From positions 1-5,584 of the forward strand of contig JAJYHA010000193.1 of assembly GCA_021784995.1 (NCBI GenBank): a DNA stretch of 5,584 nt, in the 5' to 3' direction. Both the position numbers and the translations under genes were made by a program. Shown in pieces: positions 1 through 5,584 of the stretch (the stretch's first letter is position 1; each line of letters begins with the position of its first letter). Below the pieces are notes generated by a model, which did not search any database, had not been told where the DNA came from, and was given only the letters and a program-made list of their open reading frames with translations. This DNA is from Myxococcales bacterium. GTDB lineage: Bacteria > Myxococcota > Myxococcia > Myxococcales > Anaeromyxobacteraceae.

Positions 1-150
1 GGCACCCACGCCCGCCGCGTCCGGCCGCGCGCTCGGCGCCTCGCCGGCCACCACGCCCGCGACGGAGAGCGGCGCGCCCCCCGGATCCGGGACGCGGTCC
101 CGCTCCGGCGCGCCGAGCGCGAGCTGGAGGACGGCCGCCAGCGCGATCAC
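1..150 (-). CDS. lptA: probable LPS-transport periplasmic protein LptA, N-terminal 50 codons only
   Basis: Partial gene that runs off the left edge. It opens with GTG at 150-148, overlapping the lptC TGA stop (149-147) as GTGA. A purine-rich GGGGGGAG lies 7 bases upstream, inside the end of lptC, and supports this start. The first residues, VIALAAVLQLALGA, form a short hydrophobic segment with small residues at its end, consistent with a cleavable Sec signal peptide, so a periplasmic product is expected. The next 35 residues are rich in Ala, Gly and Pro and show no recognisable domain. The LptA assignment is inferred from position: lptA normally follows lptC and is translationally coupled to it. 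LptA would form the periplasmic bridge that passes LPS from LptC to LptD. Another exported protein remains possible because the OstA/LptA domain lies outside the window. Confidence 0.55.
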   Translation of the reverse strand, partial: MIALAAVLQLALGAPERDRVPDPGGAPLSVAGVVAGEAPSARPDAAGVGA

Positions 151-701
151 CGCTGCGCTCCCCCCGCCCTGGCGCTGGCGCCGCCCTCGACCTCGAGCAC
201 CTGCTCCTTCGGGTCGAGGGTGAAGCTGGGGCCCTTCACCAGGTACCGGCCGCCGCGGACCTCGATGGGACGGTCTCCCCGGATGAGCCCGTCGTCGCCC
301 GAGTAGCGCGCCTCCTCGGTCACGGCCACCTGGCCTTCCTGCTCGGCGCGGACCCCGCCCGACCCCTCGAACCGGTGCTGGCGGACGTTACCGGTGGCCC
401 GGACGGCCGTCACGTGCGACGCGGGCCGATCCGGCCCGGCGGCAGGAAACCAGGCATCGACCCGCTCCCCCGCGATGTCGCCGTCGTCCCGCCGGAAGCT
501 GGCACGTTCCGCCACACCGACGGCCGTCATGGCCGCACCCCGGTAGACGCGGAAGGCGACTCGCTCCAACCTCAGTTCCGGCACGACATCCTCGCTCGGG
601 TCTCTTCTCGGCTGCCTGCAACCAGCCCCGAGGCCGATCAGGCACGCAGCGGAAAACAGCGCAAAAGACCGCGAAACCATAACACTCTTCACGGAGTTCA
701 T
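147..701 (-). CDS. lptC: LPS export ABC transporter periplasmic component LptC, putative lipoprotein
   Basis: The 184-residue product is close to the usual LptC length. LptC is the inner-membrane-anchored part of the LptBFGC complex and passes LPS from the transporter to LptA. From about residue 43 the sequence has the repeating beta-strand pattern of LptC/OstA-like beta-jellyrolls: a VYRG turn, a FRRDDGD block, then a GDRPIEV, GGRYLVKGPSFTLDPKEQ and LEVEGGA ending. The N-terminus is basic, then hydrophobic (residues 13-27), then GAGC with Cys28, a plausible lipobox. Met8 (680-678) may be the true start: it gives a compact signal peptide and has GAAGAG 4 bases upstream, whereas no Shine-Dalgarno precedes Met1. 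The first 20 codons use unusually many A/T-ending codons for this window. The gene lies 46 bases after the acyltransferase gene and overlaps the next gene by 4 bases. The family call is good; lipidation is inferred. Confidence 0.8.
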   Translation of the reverse strand: MNSVKSVMVSRSFALFSAACLIGLGAGCRQPRRDPSEDVVPELRLERVAFRVYRGAAMTAVGVAERASFRRDDGDIAGERVDAWFPAAGPDRPASHVTAVRATGNVRQHRFEGSGGVRAEQEGQVAVTEEARYSGDDGLIRGDRPIEVRGGRYLVKGPSFTLDPKEQVLEVEGGASARAGGAQR

Positions 702-706
702 TCTAG

Positions 707-722
707 TGGCACGTTGTTTGCT
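707..722 (+). promoter_or_regulatory. sigma-54 (RpoN) -24/-12 promoter-like site, antisense to the operon
   Basis: The plus strand reads TGGCACGTTGTTTGCT. This matches the sigma-54 consensus TGGCACG-N4-TTGC(A/T) at every specified base, and the invariant GG (708-709) and GC (720-721) are exactly 10 bases apart. Transcription would start near 733 and run rightward, antisense to the 3' end of lpxL. The site lies in the leader of lptC, just upstream of its start on the opposite strand. No plus-strand gene follows until 3282, so the product would be an antisense or small RNA, or the site may act by bound RNA polymerase interfering with lptC expression. The match is seen directly; function is inferred. 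Confidence 0.55.
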
Positions 723-725
723 TGG
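708..725 (+). repeat. imperfect direct repeat, copy 1 (16 of 18 bases)
   Basis: GGCACGTTGTTTGCTTGG matches the copy at 776-793 at 16 of 18 positions, with an 11-base identical core TGTTTGCTTGG. The unit contains the whole -24/-12 part of the first sigma-54-like site, so the repeat and the promoter motif are probably one phenomenon. This copy lies in the lpxL-lptC gap. Confidence 0.7.
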
Positions 726-747
726 CTACGGCGCCGAGGATCGGAGC

Positions 748-1716
748 CTACGTGTCCGAAAGCTCACGACTTTTCGGCACCGTGTTTGCTTGGAGCGGCT
801 CCGCGGGCGGCCGCGTCTTCCAGCGTCGATGCATCCAGACCCATTCCGACGGGTTACGGCGTATGGCTGCCTCCTGCACCCGCACCGCGGCGGCCGTGAG
901 CCGCTCGACCTCGGCCTGATGGTCCACGGGTCTGGGATCGTACGGCAGCTCCACCACCTCGACCTCGTGACCGGCCCCCGGCGCGATCCCGCGCCGCCGG
1001 CTCGTCCCCACCAGCACCGTGGCGCCGAAGCGGAGCGCCAGGTCGGCCGCAGCCCGAGGCGTGAAGGCGAGCCGGCCGAAGAACGGGACGAAGACGCCCT
1101 GGACCCTCGTGTCCTGGTCGATGAGGATCCCCAGGCCTCCCCCCTGCCGGAGGAGCCGGATGATCGCCCGGCCGGTGGCCGGGTCCTCGCGCCAGAGGGT
1201 GACGTTGCCTCCCTCGCGGCGGAAGCGGGCCATCAGGCCGTTCAGGCGAGCGTCGGCGTTCCGCCGGGCGATCACGGCGTTGGGCTGGATCACGCGCGCC
1301 AGGCGCCGCGCCATCAGCTCCCAGTTCCCGATGTGGCCGGCGACGAGGACGAGGCCCTTCCCCCGCGCCATGGCGCTGCGGACCCGCTCCTCCGCACCGG
1401 GCGCGAACGAGACGTACCGCTCGATGGGCGGGAGCGCACGCGACGCCACGACCTCCATCGCCACCCGGCCCAGGTGCACCAGGCTGGCGCGCGCGATCGC
1501 CCGCCGCTCGGCCTCGCCCCGCCCGGGGAGGGCCTGGGCCAGGTGCGCGAGCGCGAGCCGGCGCTCGCGGGGCGCGAGCCACCACGCCAGCCGGCCCGCC
1601 AGGGCGCCCACCGCCAGCGCCGGGCGCAGGGGGAGCAGCCCGAGCACGCTCACGGCGGCGCGCAGCAGGATCGATCGCGCGGCGCGCCGCACGCGCTTGC
1701 GGAAGGGCACCCCCAT
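748..1716 (-). CDS. lipid A biosynthesis acyltransferase, LpxL/HtrB family
   Basis: The 322-residue product belongs to the lysophospholipid acyltransferase family that adds secondary acyl chains to Kdo-linked lipid A precursors from acyl carrier protein at the inner membrane. Visible features: a basic N-terminus followed by a hydrophobic stretch (residues 16-48) suited to membrane anchoring; the catalytic HX4E motif HIGNWE with His128 and Glu133; a GILIDQD block at 196-202; VPFFGRLAFTPRAAADLA at 210-227; and the family's C-terminal EWVWMHRRWKTRP at 291-303. A further 19 residues of lower G+C sequence follow and overlap an inverted repeat and sigma-54-like sites. The ATG start leaves 57 bases after kdsC, and I see no good Shine-Dalgarno. 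Kdo synthesis upstream and LPS export downstream fit a lipid A role. LpxL, LpxM and LpxP cannot be told apart by eye, so no symbol is given. Confidence 0.88.
   Translation of the reverse strand: MGVPFRKRVRRAARSILLRAAVSVLGLLPLRPALAVGALAGRLAWWLAPRERRLALAHLAQALPGRGEAERRAIARASLVHLGRVAMEVVASRALPPIERYVSFAPGAEERVRSAMARGKGLVLVAGHIGNWELMARRLARVIQPNAVIARRNADARLNGLMARFRREGGNVTLWREDPATGRAIIRLLRQGGGLGILIDQDTRVQGVFVPFFGRLAFTPRAAADLALRFGATVLVGTSRRRGIAPGAGHEVEVVELPYDPRPVDHQAEVERLTAAAVRVQEAAIRRNPSEWVWMHRRWKTRPPAEPLQANTVPKSRELSDT
752..780. promoter_or_regulatory. inverted repeat / hairpin between the sigma-54-like sites
   Basis: CCGAAA (756-761) is exactly complementary to TTTCGG (772-777). The stem extends outward with GTG (752-754) and CAC (778-780) if T755 is bulged. 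The central loop is 10 bases. No T-run follows on either strand, so a standard intrinsic terminator is unlikely. It could be an RNA hairpin at the 3' end of the lpxL message, or a dyad binding site for a regulator at this junction. It overlaps the last lpxL codons. Confidence 0.4.
775..790 (+). promoter_or_regulatory. second, weaker sigma-54 -24/-12-like site, same orientation
   Basis: The plus strand reads CGGCACCGTGTTTGCT. The GG (776-777) and GC (788-789) pair again has a 10-base spacing, and TTGCT is intact. The site departs from consensus at the first base (C for T) and in the CACG block (CACC). It lies exactly 68 bases downstream of the stronger site and inside the last codons of the lpxL reading frame. 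Its start point would be near 801. Tandem arrangement in the same direction makes chance less likely for both sites, but this one alone would be marginal. Confidence 0.35.
776..793 (+). repeat. imperfect direct repeat, copy 2 (16 of 18 bases)
   Basis: GGCACCGTGTTTGCTTGG is the partner of the 708-725 copy, offset by 68 bases. It is embedded in the C-terminal codons of lpxL, beyond the conserved end of the family. It may have arisen by local duplication of a promoter element, or both copies may be kept by selection. Confidence 0.7.
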
Positions 1717-1773
1717 GCGCGCCGCGACGCTAGCACACGCGCGGGAGGGCTGGAGGGCGCTCGGCCGCGCCGC

Positions 1774-2328
1774 TCACGAGGCGCGGTCCGCCGTCGGGTA
1801 GGCCCAGAGCCCCTTGGCCCGCAGGACGAGCTCGCACAGCTCGCGCACCGCGCCCCGCCCTCCCGGCGCCGAGGCGACGAAGCGCACGCTGGCCCGGACC
1901 GCCGGGTGCGCGTCGGCGGGGCAGGCGGAGAGCCCGACCCGCTCCAGCAGCGCGAGGTCGTTCACGTCGTCGCCCATGTAGGCGACCTCCTCGTCCGGCA
2001 TGCCGGCGCCGAGCGCCTCGTAGGCGGCCAGCTTGTCGCGCTGGGCGAAGAGGAGGTGCCGGAAGCGCAGCTCCTCGAGGCGGCGACGCGCCAGCCCGGG
2101 CCGGCCGGAGATGACGCCCAGCGCGACGTGCTCGCGCAGGAGGACGAGCCCGTGGCCGTCGCGCGTGTCGAACGCCTTCAGCGCCTCCCCTTCCGCCCCG
2201 TAGTAGAGGCGGCCGTCGGTGAGGACCCCGTCCACGTCGAGCAGGAGGAGCCGCACCCGGCGGGCGCGCGCGAGGAGGTCGGCCTCCGCGCCGTCCCCTC
2301 CCGCGGCGCCGCCCTCGCCCGCCGTCAC
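1774..2328 (-). CDS. kdsC: 3-deoxy-D-manno-octulosonate 8-phosphate phosphatase KdsC
   Basis: The 184-residue product is a HAD-superfamily phosphatase of usual KdsC length. It removes phosphate from Kdo-8-phosphate to release Kdo in the cytoplasm. All four HAD motifs are visible: DVDGVLTDG with Asp31 and Asp33 (nucleophile and acid/base), Ser74 in GVISGRPG, Lys99 in QRDKL, and the Mg-binding GDDVNDLALL with Asp120, Asp121 and Asp124. The C-terminal GGRGAVRELCELVL segment is typical of KdsC rather than other small C0-type HAD phosphatases. The start is GTG at 2328, overlapping the kdsA stop as GTGA, with a weak GGGG 5 bases before it. The reading frame stays open far upstream through kdsA, but that extension is antisense-free shadow coding in another frame of kdsA. 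The residues before about 20 are poorly conserved, so a slightly later start is possible. Confidence 0.92.
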   Translation of the reverse strand: MTAGEGGAAGGDGAEADLLARARRVRLLLLDVDGVLTDGRLYYGAEGEALKAFDTRDGHGLVLLREHVALGVISGRPGLARRRLEELRFRHLLFAQRDKLAAYEALGAGMPDEEVAYMGDDVNDLALLERVGLSACPADAHPAVRASVRFVASAPGGRGAVRELCELVLRAKGLWAYPTADRAS

Positions 2329-3152
2329 GGCTGCCCCAGCGCGCGGCGCACGGCGAGGACCTCGCCGAGGACGCGATCGGCGGCGGCGAAGTCGAGCGAG
2401 TTGGGGCCGTCGCTGGCCGCCTGCGCCGGGTCCTCGTGGATCTCCAGGAAGAGCGCGTCGATGCCCACGGCCGCGGCGGCCCGCGCCAGGGGCGCGACGT
2501 ACTGCCGCTCCCCGCCGCTCGCGTCGCCGCCCGCCCCGGGGAGCTGCACCGAGTGGGTGGCGTCGAAGCAGACCGGCGCGCCCAGCTCGCGCAGGATGAC
2601 CAGCGACCGCAGGTCCACCACCAGGTTGCCGTAGCCGAACGAGGCGCCGCGCTCGGTGAGGAGGACGTCGCCGTTCCCCGCCCCGCGGCACTTGGCGAGG
2701 ACGTGGCGCATGTCGCGGGGCGCCATGAACTGCCCCTTCTTCACGTTCACGCTCCGCCCGTGGCGGGCGCACGCCACGACGAGGTCGGTCTGGCGGCACA
2801 GGAACGCCGGGACCTGCAGCACCTCCACCACCCGCGCCGCCTCGGCCGCCTGCCAGGCCTCGTGGACGTCGGTGAGGCAGGGCAGGGCGGTCTCGCGCTT
2901 CACGGCCTCGAAGATCGCCAGCCCCTGCTCGAGCCCGACCCCGCGGAAGCTGGCGATGCTGGTGCGGTTCGCCTTGTCGAAGCTGGCCTTGAAGATCACG
3001 GGCAGCCGGTGGCGCTCCGCGAGCGCCTTCACCCCGCGCGCGTGCGCGAGCGCCTGCGCCCGGCTCTCGAGGACGCAGGGGCCGGCGATGAGGAGCAGCG
3101 GCCGTCCCTCGCCCACCTCGTGGCCGCCGATCGTCGCGTGCACGGCCGTCAC
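2325..3152 (-). CDS. kdsA: 2-dehydro-3-deoxyphosphooctonate aldolase (Kdo-8-P synthase) KdsA, metal-dependent type
   Basis: The 275-residue enzyme condenses phosphoenolpyruvate with D-arabinose-5-phosphate to give Kdo-8-phosphate in the cytoplasm. Family marks, numbered from the GTG at 3152, are IAGPCVLES (22-30), KANRTS (60-65, which separates Kdo-8-P synthases from DAHP synthases with KPRT), LTDVHE (93-98), VNVKKGQFMAP (135-145), FDATHSVQLPG (196-206) and LEIHEDP (236-242). Cys26, His200, Glu237 and Asp248 correspond in identity and spacing to the metal ligands of class II enzymes such as that of Aquifex aeolicus. Metal-independent enzymes have Asn in place of this Cys. The start at 3152 is chosen because GGGGAGGG lies 4 bases upstream and the length then fits the family. 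A GTG at 3218 would add 22 low-complexity residues. Confidence 0.93.
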   Translation of the reverse strand: MTAVHATIGGHEVGEGRPLLLIAGPCVLESRAQALAHARGVKALAERHRLPVIFKASFDKANRTSIASFRGVGLEQGLAIFEAVKRETALPCLTDVHEAWQAAEAARVVEVLQVPAFLCRQTDLVVACARHGRSVNVKKGQFMAPRDMRHVLAKCRGAGNGDVLLTERGASFGYGNLVVDLRSLVILRELGAPVCFDATHSVQLPGAGGDASGGERQYVAPLARAAAAVGIDALFLEIHEDPAQAASDGPNSLDFAAADRVLGEVLAVRRALGQP

Positions 3153-3156
3153 GTCG

Positions 3157-3164
3157 CCCTCCCC
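3157..3164 (-). promoter_or_regulatory. Shine-Dalgarno site that decides the kdsA start
   Basis: On the minus strand GGGGAGGG is followed by CGAC and then the GTG at 3152-3150. This is a strong, correctly spaced ribosome binding site. It lies inside the frame of the longer 3218 start, which argues that the longer start is not used. Confidence 0.7.
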
Positions 3165-3239
3165 GCGCTCCGGCGCGCCTCCGCCCCGAGGGTAGTCCAG
3201 CTGGCCCCCGCCGCCCACCGCCGAGGCACGTGGGTATGC

Positions 3240-3268
3240 ATGACATCATCGGTCGGAATCATTATCTT
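3240..3268 (+). promoter_or_regulatory. candidate sigma-70-type promoter for lysR
   Basis: ATGACA (3240-3245, 5 of 6 to TTGACA) and TATCTT (3263-3268, 4 of 6 to TATAAT) are separated by exactly 17 bases. The start point would fall near 3275, leaving only about 7 bases before the lysR ATG, so the message would be almost leaderless. This agrees with the absence of a good Shine-Dalgarno there. The -10 overlaps the divergent kdsA -10 candidate. Confidence 0.4.
3261..3266 (-). promoter_or_regulatory. candidate -10 element for kdsA operon
   Basis: The minus strand reads GATAAT, 5 of 6 matches to TATAAT, in the only A+T-rich patch of the kdsA-lysR gap. Transcription would begin near 3254 and leave a leader of about 100 bases before kdsA. 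No convincing -35 hexamer lies 16-18 bases upstream, which would suit a promoter that needs an activator. It overlaps the candidate lysR -10. Confidence 0.3.
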
Positions 3269-3281
3269 TCGAGACACGATC

Positions 3282-4193
3282 ATGGAGCTACGTCACCTAC
3301 GTTACTTCGTCGCGGTGGCCGAGGAGGAGCACCTCGGGAGGGCGGCGCGCCGGCTCCACGTCTCGCCCCCGCCGCTCAGCAAGCAGATCCAGCAGCTCGA
3401 GGAGGAGCTGGGCGTCCCCCTCTTCGCGCGCGTGGGGCGCGGCCTCAAGCTCACCGAGGGCGGGCGCCTGTTCCTCGGGCGCGCCCGCGCCATCCTGGCC
3501 GACGTGGGCCGGAGCGTCGCCGCGGTCCAGGCCACGGCGCGAGGCGAGGCGGGCCACCTCGTGGTGGGCTTCACCGAGACCGGCACCTTCGCCGAGATGG
3601 TGCCGGCGGTGGCCGCCTCGATGCGCCAGCGCCACCCGAACGTGTCGCTCGAGCTCCAGCCCATGGGGTGGCGAGAGATGGTGCCGGCCCTGCTCGCCGG
3701 CCGGCTCGACGCGGCGCTGGGCAACGAGGTCCCCGCCGAGCCCGCTCTCCGCTCGGCGCTCCTGCTCACCGAGCGCATCGTGCTGGCGCTCCCGAGCCAG
3801 CACCCCCTGGCCCGCCAGGAGCGGGTGACGTCGCGCGAGCTGCGCGACGTGCCCTTCGTCTGGCTCCCGCGCGCGGCGCTGCCCGACACCTTCCGCCAGA
3901 CCGTCGCGGAGCTGGCCGCGCGCGGGGTGACCTTCAACGTGGTGGTGGAGGCGCGCAGCACGGTCACCCGCCTCGCCATGGTCGCGGCGGGCATGGGGGT
4001 CACCTTCGCGCTGGAGTCCACGCGCGCCATGCTGCCGCCCGGGGTGGTGCTGCGCCCGGTCTGCGACGTCCAGCTCACCGTGTCGAGCGTGCTCGCCTGG
4101 CGGGGCGACGCCGACGGCTGGCCGGTCCTGCGCTCCTGGCGCGACCTGGCCCTCGAGTTCGCCCGGCGCCGCCACGCGGCGGACGGCGCCGCC

Positions 4194-4202
<9 letters not shown>
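3282..4202 (+). CDS. LysR-family transcriptional regulator
   Basis: The 306-residue protein has the standard LysR layout. Residues 1-60 form the winged helix-turn-helix (MELRHLRYFVAVAEE at the start; recognition helix SPPPLSKQIQQLEEELG at 28-44; LFARVGRGLKLTEGG), followed by a linker helix to about 88. The effector-binding domain runs from GHLVVGF (91-97) to about 295 and has the two-lobe pattern. The N-terminal sequence resembles the CbnR/BenM/CatM-like branch, but the ligand cannot be named. The ATG at 3282 is chosen because family members begin with MELRHL. An in-frame ATG at 3240 would add 14 residues and would place the candidate promoter inside the gene. It is divergent from kdsA across 129 bases, so autoregulation and control of kdsA are possible. 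It converges on pyrG with only 3 bases between the stops. Confidence 0.93.

Positions 4203-5584
<1,382 letters not shown>

Noticed and set aside
1717..1773. TGTGCTAGCGT near 1731-1741 on the minus strand as a -10 for lpxL.
   Set aside because: It has only a weak TA...T resemblance and no -35 element, in a short gap that is more simply read through from kdsC.
706..2634. A 642-codon open frame on the plus strand across lpxL, kdsC and part of kdsA.
   Set aside because: It is antisense to three clearly identified genes. Its protein is Arg/Pro/Gly/Ala-rich with no domain, as expected for a shadow frame in very G+C-rich DNA.
3225..3239. GGCACG followed by TGC in the kdsA-lysR gap, resembling a third sigma-54 site.
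   Set aside because: GG and GC are 11 bases apart, not 10, and the -12 part reads ATGC in place of TTGC. A one-base spacing change normally abolishes function.
2329..3249. Minus-strand open frame extending kdsC upstream through kdsA.
   Set aside because: It is out of frame with kdsA and low in complexity. The KdsC family begins near the GTG at 2328.
2436..3281. Plus-strand open frame extending lysR upstream by 282 codons.
   Set aside because: It is antisense to kdsA and has no domain. The conserved LysR N-terminus begins exactly at the ATG at 3282.
3297..4175. Minus-strand open frame opposite lysR, and a plus-strand frame at 3230-4336.
   Set aside because: Both are composition-driven shadows of the well-supported LysR gene.

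Overview
This is a very G+C-rich stretch of a Gram-negative chromosome that makes Kdo-containing lipopolysaccharide (LPS). The codon third positions, GTG starts, protein sequences and gene set resemble Myxococcota, in particular Anaeromyxobacter-like bacteria. That placement is an inference from pattern and was not tested by any search.

Layout, left to right. Five genes lie on the minus strand and are read right to left: kdsA (2325-3152), kdsC (1774-2328), an LpxL/HtrB-type lipid A acyltransferase (748-1716), an LptC-like protein (147-701), and the first 50 codons of a probable lptA (1-150, running off the left edge). A LysR-type regulator (3282-4202) lies on the plus strand, divergent from kdsA. 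Next comes pyrG (CTP synthase, minus strand, 4206 to the right edge, with its N-terminus outside the window), convergent with lysR. There are no rRNA genes, tRNA genes, CRISPR arrays or insertion sequences. Coding density is near total: the only gene-free stretches are 702-747, 1717-1773, 3153-3281 and 4203-4205.

How the genes fit together. KdsA makes Kdo-8-phosphate and KdsC removes the phosphate. PyrG makes CTP, which is the nucleotide used to activate Kdo as CMP-Kdo. The acyltransferase completes the lipid A acyl chains on the Kdo-bearing precursor. LptC and LptA carry finished LPS across the periplasm. The minus-strand genes therefore form a Kdo/lipid A/LPS-export operon with two 4-base GTGA overlaps (kdsA/kdsC and lptC/lptA). 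In many proteobacteria this cluster continues into lptB and rpoN, which would lie beyond the left edge.

Points worth attention: (1) two tandem matches to the sigma-54 -24/-12 promoter on the plus strand at the lpxL/lptC junction, pointing antisense into lpxL; (2) a near-perfect 21-bp palindrome that contains both stop codons of the convergent lysR and pyrG genes; (3) a metal-dependent (class II) active site in KdsA; (4) an LptC that looks like a lipoprotein; (5) a lysR gene sitting between pyrG and kdsA with compact, overlapping divergent promoter elements. I see no wholly new multi-gene system. The sigma-54 pair is the strongest unexplained signal.
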